Source of the DNA: Clostridiales bacterium | GTDB taxonomy: Bacteria; Bacillota; Clostridia; Lachnospirales; Lachnospiraceae | DNA: 9,677 bases | Assembly (NCBI GenBank): GCA_019423835.1 | Contig: JAHZAR010000094.1 | Location: forward strand, 1 to 9,677 | Direction: 5' to 3' | Shown here: positions 1-6,268 of the stretch, piece after piece | Layout of the letters: the number at the start of each line of letters is the position of its first letter | How positions within the stretch are numbered: position 1 is the stretch's first letter | Notes under the pieces: model-generated | Told to the model about the DNA's origin: nothing | What the model saw: the letters and a program-made list of their open reading frames with translations, nothing else | The model's database searches: none | Position numbers and translations under genes: made by a program

Positions 1-807
1 GTGCGCACAGAGCTCCTCGAATCCGGCAGGAAGGACAGCCGTCTGGATGAACTTCTCCTGTCATCAAAGAATGGGCAGAAAATCATTGTAAACGCTGTCT
101 GCTATTCCCAGCTTGAGAGATTTTCTGCCTCCTTCTGGAGAGCAGTAAAGCAGGGAAAATGGTTTACCGTCAGAAGCGCTGCTTCTTTCGTAAAGGCCAT
201 ATCGGGAATAAAGGCAAAGCCGTTTCTGACGGGCAGGGAGCTGATGCTCCAAAGAAAAACAAAAAATGGAGGCCTGATCCTTGTCGGTTCCCATGTGGCA
301 AAGACTACAAGACAGCTTGCAGAACTTGAGGACAGCATTCATCCCTACTGCTTTATCGAATTTCAGGCAGATGCAGCTCTCCGGGAGGGAGGGCTGGAAA
401 AAGAGGCGAAGGAGATCCGAAAACGTGCAGAACAGGCCATCCTATGGGGAAGGGACGCGGTCGTTTACACCAGCCGCCGTGTTCTCTGCAGGGCGGGGGG
501 AGAGGAAAGCCTGAGCCTGTCTGTTCGGATTTCTGAGGCGCTCACATCCATTGTCCGGAAACTTTGTGTTTCCCCTTCATATATTATTGCAAAGGGCGGA
601 ATCACCTCAAGTGATGTGGGGACCAAGGGACTTGGAGTGAAGAAGGCCCTTGTTCTGGGACAGGCAGCGCCGGGGGTTCCTGTGTGGCTGACCGGGAAGG
701 AGAGCCGGTTTCCAGGCATGCCCTACATCATTTTTCCGGGCAATGTGGGAACCGATCAGACGCTGCGGCAGATTGCAGACAGCCTGGCCCAGGAGCGGAT
801 GTCATAA
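1..807 (+). CDS. Four-carbon acid sugar kinase family protein (DUF1537/OtnK-like), C-terminal part
   Basis: The reading frame is open at the window edge, so this is the 3' part of a longer gene; the GTG at position 1 is probably internal. About 268 residues remain, whereas the family usually has about 420-480, so much of the N-terminal substrate-binding domain is missing. Visible family signatures are the VNA..Y segment followed by FTVRSAASFV (about residues 30-64), GSHVAKTTRQL (96-106) in the nucleotide-binding domain, KGGITSSDVGTKGLG (198-212) and the late PGNVGTD loop (246-252). Family members phosphorylate four-carbon acid sugars such as threonate, erythronate or 3-oxo-tetronates with ATP in the cytoplasm; the exact substrate cannot be read here. 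The gene ends with TAA and is followed by an intrinsic terminator, so it is the last gene of its transcript. Family assignment is confident; the substrate is unknown. Confidence 0.88.
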   Translation: MRTELLESGRKDSRLDELLLSSKNGQKIIVNAVCYSQLERFSASFWRAVKQGKWFTVRSAASFVKAISGIKAKPFLTGRELMLQRKTKNGGLILVGSHVAKTTRQLAELEDSIHPYCFIEFQADAALREGGLEKEAKEIRKRAEQAILWGRDAVVYTSRRVLCRAGGEESLSLSVRISEALTSIVRKLCVSPSYIIAKGGITSSDVGTKGLGVKKALVLGQAAPGVPVWLTGKESRFPGMPYIIFPGNVGTDQTLRQIADSLAQERMS

Positions 808-831
808 TTCTGAGCAGGCCCTATGTGAAAG

Positions 832-876
832 AACAGTCTGGACGGAGCGCAGAAAATTGCCGTTCAGACTGTTTTT
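832..876 (+). terminator. Intrinsic terminator of the sugar-kinase transcript
   Basis: A 14-bp stem pairs 832-845 with 860-873, with one G-U wobble and a 14-base loop. It runs straight into a T-tract at 872-876. It lies 25 bases after the kinase stop codon and ahead of the promoter of the next gene, so it separates the two units. Confidence 0.88.
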
Positions 877-900
877 GACAGGATTTTAACCGGGTACCGG

Positions 901-929
901 TAGACAAACGGGGGACGCGGAAATATAAT
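901..929 (+). promoter_or_regulatory. Sigma-A-type promoter for the DMT transporter gene
   Basis: TAGACA at 901-906 (5 of 6 to the -35 consensus), a 17-base spacer and a perfect TATAAT at 924-929. Transcription would start near 936, giving a leader of about 45 bases. A small dyad, ACCGG-GTA-CCGGT, lies at 889-901 and touches the -35 box. It could be an operator, but nothing identifies a regulator. Confidence 0.72.
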
Positions 930-981
930 AGAATGGACAGACAGAAAGGATACCGCAGCGTCAAGGGGGATATGACATCAG

Positions 982-2043
982 ATGAAAGAAGTAAAGGGTA
1001 TGGTATTTGTAATTATTTCCGCTGTTATCTTCGGATGTATGCCGCTGGCGGCCAAAGTGCTCTATGGGGAGGGCTGCAATCCGGTGAGCCTGGTAGTTTA
1101 CCGGTACAGTATGTCCCTTCCCATTCTTTTGGCGCTGGCACTCAGAGAACAGCTTTCGGCACTGCCGGGGAACAGACTGGGAAGAAAGTTCCTTCTGCCT
1201 TTCAGGAAAGGCGGAAAATCAGAAGACGCGAAACATCCTGCAGTGCATGAGATGACTCAGGATGAGAGAAAGACGAGGAAGAGAAAACGTCAGATCCGGC
1301 TGATGGCGGTAAAAAGGGCCATGCGCCTGAACGCCATACAGCTGCGCCAGTTCTTTATTCTGAGTCTGGGCTTCTGCGCCACCCCCCTCCTGCTTTTTTC
1401 TTCCTACAGCTACATATCCAGCGGAAGTGCCACCACCATTCACTTCAGCTATCCCGTATTTGTAATTCTGGCCGCCGTACTGATCTTTAAGGAGAAGGCG
1501 ACGCTCATGAAAAAAGCGGCAGTTGTGTTCTGCATCCTGGGACTCGTATGCTTTTATGAGCCGGGGCAGGAAGGCGGGCTCGCGGGCATTCTTCTGGCCC
1601 TGGTATCCGGGATGACCTATTCGTTTTACATGATATTCTTTGACAGAAGCATCTTAAAATTTATCAGACCGTTCAAGACAAACTTTTACCTTTCCCTGAT
1701 TTCTGCGATTCTGGCTTTTCTGTTCGCTCTGGTGACAGGCTCCTTTGTGCTTCTCTCTTCTGCCAGGGGATGGCTGATGGCAGTCGCGTTTTCCTTCATG
1801 CTGACAGTCGTTGCCAGTGTTCTGTTTCAGATTGGAATTGCGGCTGTTGGGGCACAGAAATCAGCGGTTCTAAGCACCTTCGAACCCATCACCAGTGTGA
1901 TTCTGGGAGCTGTTCTGTTCCATGAGGCGGTAGGGATAAAGACGGCTCTGGGCGTTGTATTTATACTGGCTTCTGTGCTTTCGATCACATATTTTGACGA
2001 AAAAAGAAAACAGAATAGCATACAGAAAGAAGAGGGGCGATAA
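982..2043 (+). CDS. EamA/DMT-family transporter with an unusual basic loop
   Basis: This is an integral membrane protein of the drug/metabolite transporter superfamily, which exports small metabolites. The 353 residues show the duplicated EamA layout of about ten hydrophobic segments. The first repeat begins at MVFVIISAVIFGCMPLAAK, and the second starts with the LAGILLALVSGMTYSFYMIFF segment. The typical late signature SVLFQIGIAAVGAQKSAVLSTFEPITSVILGAVLF is partly readable as AVGAQKSAVLSTFEP and SVILGAVLFHE. The protein is about 50 residues longer than usual because of a charged insert at about residues 62-117, rich in Lys and Arg, between the second and third membrane segments. The ATG at 982 is preceded by AAGGGGGA at 963-970, a slightly long spacing of about 11-12 bases; ATG 1000 is an alternative. 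It has its own promoter and converges on the next gene. The substrate cannot be predicted. Confidence 0.88.
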   Translation: MKEVKGMVFVIISAVIFGCMPLAAKVLYGEGCNPVSLVVYRYSMSLPILLALALREQLSALPGNRLGRKFLLPFRKGGKSEDAKHPAVHEMTQDERKTRKRKRQIRLMAVKRAMRLNAIQLRQFFILSLGFCATPLLLFSSYSYISSGSATTIHFSYPVFVILAAVLIFKEKATLMKKAAVVFCILGLVCFYEPGQEGGLAGILLALVSGMTYSFYMIFFDRSILKFIRPFKTNFYLSLISAILAFLFALVTGSFVLLSSARGWLMAVAFSFMLTVVASVLFQIGIAAVGAQKSAVLSTFEPITSVILGAVLFHEAVGIKTALGVVFILASVLSITYFDEKRKQNSIQKEEGR

Positions 2044-2071
2044 GTACCCCTCTTCTTTCTGTATGCTATTC
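2001..2071 (-). terminator. Intrinsic terminator of the CBS/CNNM gene, lying inside the DMT coding end
   Basis: A perfect 25-bp inverted repeat pairs 2013-2037 with 2047-2071 around a 9-base loop that contains the TAA stop of the DMT gene. Read on the minus strand, the stem is followed after two bases by TTTTCTTTTTT (2000-2010 region), the proper order for an intrinsic terminator of the minus-strand gene. The T-tract is the complement of the Lys/Arg codons near the end of the DMT gene. On the plus strand no T-tract follows the stem. Confidence 0.85.
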
Positions 2072-3472
2072 GGCAGCTCCCCGCTTTCCGGGAGCTTTTC
2101 CCGTTTTTTTCTCGTCATGCTCCTCAGATTCTCCTGAGGGAACAGAACCGCTGTGTTCCGGATCCAGTTTCTTAACCAGAACGGACTCGATTCTGCGTCC
2201 GACAATTTTTTCGGCGTGGAGAGAGAGGCCGTTTACCTCCACATCCACGGTTGTCCCGTCCTTGGGAATCGTGTGGAGGCAGCTCAGGACCATTCCGCCG
2301 ATGGTATCGTATTCTTCCTGGGTGGGAAGCGTAACACCCATCTGTTCCTCCACATCCTCGATCAGAGTGTCACCGGGGAATCTCCACAGGTTTTCGCTGA
2401 TCCGCTCAATTTCCGGATCAATCACCCGGTCAAACTCGTCGTAGATGCTTCCGACAATTTCTTCCAGCAAATCCTCCATTGTAATGAGACCGGAGATGTT
2501 TCCATACTCATCCACGACAATGGCCATATGCACCTTTTTTGTCTGCATATCACGGAACAGGTCATCCGCGTGGATGGACTCCGGGACGAAATAAGCCTGG
2601 TGAAGAAGCTGGGAAAGTGATTTTGGCTGTTTGGCCGTCAGGTTTAAGAGGTACTCTCTGGTATAGAGGATACCCTTTACATCCTCGTGATCCTTTGTGT
2701 AGACCGGAAGTCTGGAAAGGCCGGACTCACGGATAATTTTCAGAATTTCCTGATCAGAGGAGTCTTCAAACAGATTGATAATATCAGATTCCCTGGTCAT
2801 GGCAGAGAGGATAGAAGTGTCCCGGAAATCAAAGACATTCTGGATCCACTCATTTTCATCCTCGGCAATGGTGCCCTTCTCCTTTCCGAGATCGATCATC
2901 ATCCGAATATCCTCTTCCGTAACCCCCTCCTCCTCGGCCTCAGTTTTCATTCCGAGAAGACGGAGCACCAGATTGGTGGAAAACGCGAGAAAAGCGATTA
3001 CCGGACGGGCCAGAAAGGCAATGGCGGTCACCACAGAACAGGAAAACTTTGCTACAGCATAAGATTTCTGCATGGCGATGCGCTTCGGAACCAGCTCTCC
3101 GAAAATCAGCGTAAAGTAGGAAAGAATTAGAGTAATGAGAATGACGGAAACTGTATTCAGCACAGCAGGGGAAAGAGCCTGAAAGCCCAGTCCGCTGTAA
3201 ATCCACTCTGTCAGGGGATCAGAGAAGTTATCAGCTGCGAAGGCGCTTCCGAGGAAACCAGCTAGCGTAATTCCGATCTGAATGGTGGAGAGAAAGCCGG
3301 CCGGCTCCTCTGCCATTTTCAAAAGGCGTCCGGCCATACGGTCACCGGCCTCCTGCTGTTTTTTCAGTTTCGCCGTGTTCAGTGAGATGACCGCAATCTC
3401 TGTTGCGGCAAAAAATGCGTTGAGAAGAATCAGCCCTGCCTGAATCAGCAGTAGCCCAGGTAGATTGTCCAC
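2066..3472 (-). CDS. Hemolysin-family CNNM / CBS-pair / CorC_HlyC membrane protein
   Basis: The protein has 468 residues, normal for the family. Order: a CNNM (DUF21) membrane domain at about 1-190 with FFAATEIAVISLN at the first helix and GELVPKR at 125-131; a CBS pair at about 220-345, ending with VVDEYGNISGLITMEDLLEEIVG (319-341); a CorC_HlyC domain at about 357-437; and a hydrophilic tail after 438. Members are linked to divalent cation handling, mainly Mg2+ or Co2+ efflux; the old 'hemolysin' name is historical. The start is GTG at 3470-3472, chosen because AAGGAG sits nine bases upstream on the minus strand. The first CBS entry reads AMTRESD where MTPRxD is usual, so the proline is absent. 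The gene has its own promoter (3573-3601) and terminator (2001-2071). The family is secure; the ion transported is not known. Confidence 0.92.
   Translation of the reverse strand: MDNLPGLLLIQAGLILLNAFFAATEIAVISLNTAKLKKQQEAGDRMAGRLLKMAEEPAGFLSTIQIGITLAGFLGSAFAADNFSDPLTEWIYSGLGFQALSPAVLNTVSVILITLILSYFTLIFGELVPKRIAMQKSYAVAKFSCSVVTAIAFLARPVIAFLAFSTNLVLRLLGMKTEAEEEGVTEEDIRMMIDLGKEKGTIAEDENEWIQNVFDFRDTSILSAMTRESDIINLFEDSSDQEILKIIRESGLSRLPVYTKDHEDVKGILYTREYLLNLTAKQPKSLSQLLHQAYFVPESIHADDLFRDMQTKKVHMAIVVDEYGNISGLITMEDLLEEIVGSIYDEFDRVIDPEIERISENLWRFPGDTLIEDVEEQMGVTLPTQEEYDTIGGMVLSCLHTIPKDGTTVDVEVNGLSLHAEKIVGRRIESVLVKKLDPEHSGSVPSGESEEHDEKKTGKAPGKRGAAE
2075..2110 (+). terminator. Probable terminator of the DMT transcript
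   Basis: A 7-bp perfect stem, AGCTCCC (2075-2081) with GGGAGCT (2090-2096), is followed by TTTT at 2096-2099 and, after CCCG, seven T's at 2104-2110. It lies within the last codons of the minus-strand CBS gene. The stem is short and the T-tract is broken, so this is less certain than the minus-strand terminator next to it. The 25-bp stem just upstream may help stop plus-strand transcripts. Confidence 0.55.
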
Positions 3473-3572
3473 AAAATGTCGCTCCTTTTCCTAATTATTT
3501 TGACCGGAACAGGCTGTTATAATCATGCCCTGCCATCATTATGCCCTTCCGGCGTCTTTGCAGACTAATTTT

Positions 3573-3601
3573 ATTGTACTAAAAAAAGAACAGTGTTTCA
3601 A
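3573..3601 (-). promoter_or_regulatory. Promoter of the CBS/CNNM gene
   Basis: On the minus strand, TTGAAA (complement of 3596-3601) is followed after exactly 17 bases by TACAAT (complement of 3573-3578). Start of transcription would be near 3566, giving a leader of about 94 bases before the GTG at 3472. No known riboswitch pattern was recognised in that leader. Confidence 0.72.
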
Positions 3602-3751
3602 TCAGGAGAAAATAAGATTAACGAAGAATTAGCAGGAGAAGAAAAAAGAAGAAAATGATAAATATGAAAGAAAAAACAAAATAGTTGAATTTTATCAGAT
3701 AATTCGAGAATCGGTGAATAAAAAAATAATGTTAAAAAATTGTCAGTCATA
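3602..3751 (+). other. AT-rich, non-coding spacer
   Basis: This stretch is very A-rich on the plus strand, with many purine runs and A-tracts of seven (3720-3726) and six (3734-3739) bases. No ORF with a credible start was found. The A-tract at 3734-3739 lies about 50 bases upstream of the predicted start site at 3788, where an UP element would act on the promoter at 3752-3781. Confidence 0.5.
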
Positions 3752-3781
3752 TTGACGATAGGGCAGATGATATAGTATTAT
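3752..3781 (+). promoter_or_regulatory. Likely promoter of the hppA leader
   Basis: TTGACG at 3752-3757 (5 of 6 to consensus), an 18-base spacer and TATTAT at 3776-3781, with AT-rich DNA upstream. The predicted start is near 3788, about 470 bases before the hppA ATG. Overlapping -10-like sequences (TATAGT 3771, TATACT 3779, TATTAT 3785) make the exact start uncertain. No better promoter was seen closer to hppA. Confidence 0.6.
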
Positions 3782-3794
3782 ACTTATTATAGCG

Positions 3795-3827
3795 ATGCAG
3801 GTTGTTATATAGAACTTGCATTTTTTT
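3795..3827 (+). terminator. Terminator-like hairpin at the start of the hppA leader
   Basis: ATGCAGGTT (3795-3803) pairs with AACTTGCAT (3813-3821), nine pairs including one G-U, around a 9-base loop. Seven T's follow directly at 3821-3827. The form is that of an intrinsic terminator, but it begins less than ten bases after the predicted start at 3788. It could stop most transcripts as an RNA of about 40 bases, act as an attenuator for hppA, or end transcripts that enter from further upstream. Confidence 0.55.
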
Positions 3828-3867
3828 ATTTCACAGGAAATTTATCCTATTTCCTGTGAAATAAAAA
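3823..3867. repeat. 45-bp perfect inverted repeat made of two tandem dyads
   Basis: Positions 3823-3841 and 3849-3867 are perfect reverse complements, 19 bases each, around a 7-base centre. Each arm holds its own smaller dyad: ATTTC-ACAG-GAAAT at 3828-3841 and ATTTC-CTGT-GAAAT at 3849-3862, with centres exactly 21 bp apart, about two helical turns. No T-tract follows the repeat on either strand in the position needed for termination. It could be a double operator on DNA, a stable hairpin in the leader RNA, or both. Confidence 0.75.
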
Positions 3868-4196
3868 GCCCTGGCGGGCAGGAACGCACTGCGGAAAACG
3901 GTTGTCTTTTCTGCAGAACGGCACTGGGGATAAACGGCGCAGAAACAGCAGGCAGCTTACGCTGTCTGAGCCAGAAGCATCCCAGTGCAGGAAGCAGCGG
4001 GATGCTTATGCAAAACGGAGGAACATAAAGCACCCGGCTGCTTTGCTCCGGCGAAAGAACGAAATCTGCCGGTGGGCTCCAGTTACATGCCACTGACTGG
4101 AGCCAGCCGGTTCAGAAGCAGAAATGGAGTGTGCCGGTGCAGGCGGGTGAAACTGCATCATGGCAGACAGGAGGTGAGAAGAGGGAGTCTTCAGAT
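3868..4196 (+). promoter_or_regulatory. Structured 5' leader of hppA, class not recognised
   Basis: This 330-base non-coding stretch is dense in helices: 3889-3898 with 3907-3916 (10 pairs, one G-U); 3949-3956 with 3961-3968 (8 pairs, TTAC loop); 3975-3983 with 3999-4007 (9 perfect); 4027-4032 with 4039-4044 (6); 4075-4083 with 4096-4104 (9 perfect), extended by 4069-4072 with 4107-4110; and 4136-4142 with 4153-4159, extended by 4132-4135 with 4162-4165. An alternative helix pairs 3921-3928 with 3981-3988. I compared it by eye with the ydaO, GEMM, cobalamin, TPP, FMN, SAM, THF, glycine and T-box cores and found no match. ORFs here lack ribosome sites. Base composition is clearly richer in GC than the spacer just upstream. 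A cis-acting RNA is inferred, not shown. Confidence 0.45.
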
Positions 4197-4253
4197 ATGC
4201 TTCTGCTTCATCTCGGAATGAATCGCCGGAAAAACAGTAATTCAGGGAGGTAG
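4197..4253 (+). CDS. Possible 18-residue upstream ORF / leader peptide of hppA
   Basis: ATG at 4197 opens a frame of 18 codons, MLLLHLGMNRRKNSNSGR, ending with TAG at 4251-4253. A strong Shine-Dalgarno, GAGGGAG at 4181-4187, lies nine bases before this ATG, better than chance would usually give. The stop falls immediately after the hppA ribosome site (AGGGAGG, 4244-4250) and five bases before the hppA ATG, so ribosomes finishing this peptide would cover the hppA start region. That suggests translational coupling or a leader-peptide role. The start codon region (4198-4205) can also pair with 4113-4120, which could hide it. No family is recognised, and such a short ORF may be chance. Confidence 0.3.
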   Translation: MLLLHLGMNRRKNSNSGR

Positions 4254-4258
4254 AAACA

Positions 4259-6241
4259 ATGAAAGAAATGGTATGGCTTGCGCCGGCGGCGGGAGTGGCA
4301 GCACTCCTGTTTGCCCTGGTTCTGGCATCAGGAATCAGGAAGCAGGCTCCGGGAAATGAGCGAATGAGGGAGATTGCAGGGGCGATCAAAGAAGGCGCCC
4401 AGGCGTTTTTAAGGGCGGAATATAAGATCCTTGTATTCTTTGTCGTGATCCTTTTTGTGGTGATTGGGATCGGAATCGGAAACTGGATCACTGCTGTCTG
4501 CTTTTTAGTGGGAGCGGCATTCTCCACGATGGCGGGATATTTCGGCATGCAGGTAGCGACAGATGCCAATGTCCGCACAGCCAACGGTGCCAGGGAAGGC
4601 GGCATAGGAAAAGCCCTGGGTATTGCCTATAAGGGCGGAGCTGTTATGGGTATGTGCGTAGTCGGCCTGGGACTTCTGGGAGCCAGCGTAATCTATCTTG
4701 TCACAAAGGATGTGAACGTGCTGACAGGCTACAGCCTTGGCGCATCCTCAATCGCTCTGTTCGCCCGTGTAGGCGGCGGAATCTACACAAAGGCTGCCGA
4801 TGTGGGAGCTGACCTGGTAGGAAAGGTTGAGGTGGGAATTCCAGAGGATGATCCGAGAAATCCGGCTGTTATTGCAGATAATGTGGGCGACAACGTAGGC
4901 GATGTGGCCGGAATGGGAGCCGATCTGTTTGAGTCCTATGTAGGCTCGCTGGTATCAGCGGTGACCCTGGGAGTTGTGGCCTATCAGGCGGAGGGGGCAT
5001 TCTTCCCTCTGGTTCTGGCGGCATTCGGAGTGATTGCATCTGTGATCGGAACCTTCTTTGTAAAGGGAAAGGAGGGAACAGATCCTCAGAAATCCCTCAA
5101 TCTTGGAAGCTATGTAGCCTACGCCATCGTAATTATTATGTCGTTAGTGCTCAGCAGTCAGTTCTTCGGACGCATGAATGAGGCGGCAGCCGTGATTTCC
5201 GGCCTTTTAGTGGGCTTTATTATCGGACAGGCGACAGAGATCTATACCTCAGACAAATACAACTCTGTAAAGAAGATTGCAGAGCAGTCAGAGACCGGTT
5301 CAGCTACAAACATCATCTCCGGTCTTGCAGTGGGTATGAAGTCGACAGTGGTGCCGATTCTCTTCATCGCAGTGGGAATTATTGTGGCCTATTCCACAGC
5401 AGGCCTGTATGGAATTGCACTGGCAGCAGTAGGCATGCTGGCTACTACAGGAAGCACTATCGCAGTTGACGCCTATGGTCCTATTGCGGACAATGCCGGC
5501 GGAATTGCGGAGATGTCCGGTCTGGACGAAAGTGTGAGAAATATCACGGATAAGCTGGACAGCGTCGGCAACACAACGGCAGCTATCGGAAAGGGATTTG
5601 CCATCGGTTCCGCTGCCCTGACCGCTCTGGCCCTGTTTGTATCCTATGCCCAGGCAGTCAATCTTACAACGATTGATATTTTGAATCCGAAGGTTATCAT
5701 CGGATTATTCATCGGGGGAATGCTGCCCTTCCTCTTCTCAGCCATCACCATGGAATCAGTTTCCAAGGCGGCCTACAAGATGATCGAGGAGGTAAGGCGG
5801 CAGTTTCGCGAGGATCCGGGTATCTTAAAGGGCGAGAGCCGTCCGGACTATACGTCCTGTGTCGGAATTTCCACAACAGCAGCCCTTCATGAGATGTTGG
5901 TACCCGGTATCATCTCCGTGGCAGTTCCGATTGCAATGGGAATCCTGCTGGGAACAGATGCCCTTGGCGGACTTCTTGCCGGCTCCCTGGTTACAGGTGT
6001 TCTGATGGCAATTTTCATGGCGAATGCAGGCGGAGCATGGGATAATGCCAAGAAATATATCGAGAGCGGAACTCACGGCGGAAAGGGAAGTTCTTCCCAC
6101 AAGGCAGCCGTTGTAGGAGACACAGTAGGCGATCCGTTTAAGGATACTTCAGGACCCTCCATCAATATCCTGATCAAGCTGATGACGATCGTGTCACTGG
6201 TGTTTGCGCCGCTGTTCCTGTCCATCGGGACCATATTCTAG
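4259..6241 (+). CDS. hppA: Membrane-bound, K+-dependent-type ion-pumping pyrophosphatase
   Basis: HppA hydrolyses pyrophosphate and uses the energy to move Na+ and/or H+ out across the cytoplasmic membrane. The 660 residues form about 16 hydrophobic segments, normal for bacterial members. Substrate-site motifs are intact: DVGADLVGKVE (181-191), DDPRNPAVIADNVGDNVGD (197-215), DAYGPIADNAGG (404-415), DNAKKYIE (595-602) and GDTVGDPFKDTSGPS (620-634). At the family's potassium switch the sequence is GNTTAAIGKG (438-447), with Ala441 and Gly444; potassium-independent enzymes carry Lys at the first site, so a K+-stimulated enzyme is inferred. The coupling-ion carboxylates Asp222 and Glu225 (MGADLFESY) are present; whether Na+, H+ or both are pumped cannot be decided by eye. 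AGGGAGG at 4244-4250, eight bases before the ATG, supports the start. The gene is a single unit with a long leader and its own terminator. Confidence 0.96.
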   Translation: MKEMVWLAPAAGVAALLFALVLASGIRKQAPGNERMREIAGAIKEGAQAFLRAEYKILVFFVVILFVVIGIGIGNWITAVCFLVGAAFSTMAGYFGMQVATDANVRTANGAREGGIGKALGIAYKGGAVMGMCVVGLGLLGASVIYLVTKDVNVLTGYSLGASSIALFARVGGGIYTKAADVGADLVGKVEVGIPEDDPRNPAVIADNVGDNVGDVAGMGADLFESYVGSLVSAVTLGVVAYQAEGAFFPLVLAAFGVIASVIGTFFVKGKEGTDPQKSLNLGSYVAYAIVIIMSLVLSSQFFGRMNEAAAVISGLLVGFIIGQATEIYTSDKYNSVKKIAEQSETGSATNIISGLAVGMKSTVVPILFIAVGIIVAYSTAGLYGIALAAVGMLATTGSTIAVDAYGPIADNAGGIAEMSGLDESVRNITDKLDSVGNTTAAIGKGFAIGSAALTALALFVSYAQAVNLTTIDILNPKVIIGLFIGGMLPFLFSAITMESVSKAAYKMIEEVRRQFREDPGILKGESRPDYTSCVGISTTAALHEMLVPGIISVAVPIAMGILLGTDALGGLLAGSLVTGVLMAIFMANAGGAWDNAKKYIESGTHGGKGSSSHKAAVVGDTVGDPFKDTSGPSINILIKLMTIVSLVFAPLFLSIGTIF

Positions 6242-6268
6242 GCGAATGAAAAACTTTACAGAAAAAAT

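Noticed and set aside
875..880. Perfect TTGACA after the sugar-kinase terminator
   Set aside because: No -10 box lies 16-18 bases downstream. The better pair, TAGACA and TATAAT, is just beyond it.
2153..3130. Plus-strand ORFs of 155 and 147 codons opposite the CBS/CNNM gene
   Set aside because: They are antisense shadows of a gene with clear domain motifs, and no promoter or ribosome site supports them.
3500..3523. TTGACC and an extended -10 (TGTTATAAT) on the plus strand in the CBS gene leader
   Set aside because: The spacing between the two boxes is only 12 bases and the nearest plus-strand gene is over 700 bases away. A real start using only the extended -10 cannot be ruled out.
3868..4196. 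Cobalamin, GEMM or FMN riboswitch suggested by short matches (GCCACTG at 4089-4095, GGGTGAAA at 4145-4152)
   Set aside because: The matches are isolated; the remaining conserved core elements of these classes are missing or in the wrong order.
3816..4221. Several ORFs of 64-83 codons in the hppA leader on both strands
   Set aside because: None has a ribosome site at a proper distance, they overlap one another in different frames, and their residues (many Cys, Arg, Ser) look like translated non-coding GC-rich DNA.
4006..4605. A 199-codon minus-strand ORF across the hppA start
   Set aside because: It covers the antisense of the well-supported hppA N-terminus and its leader, and its protein looks like no family.
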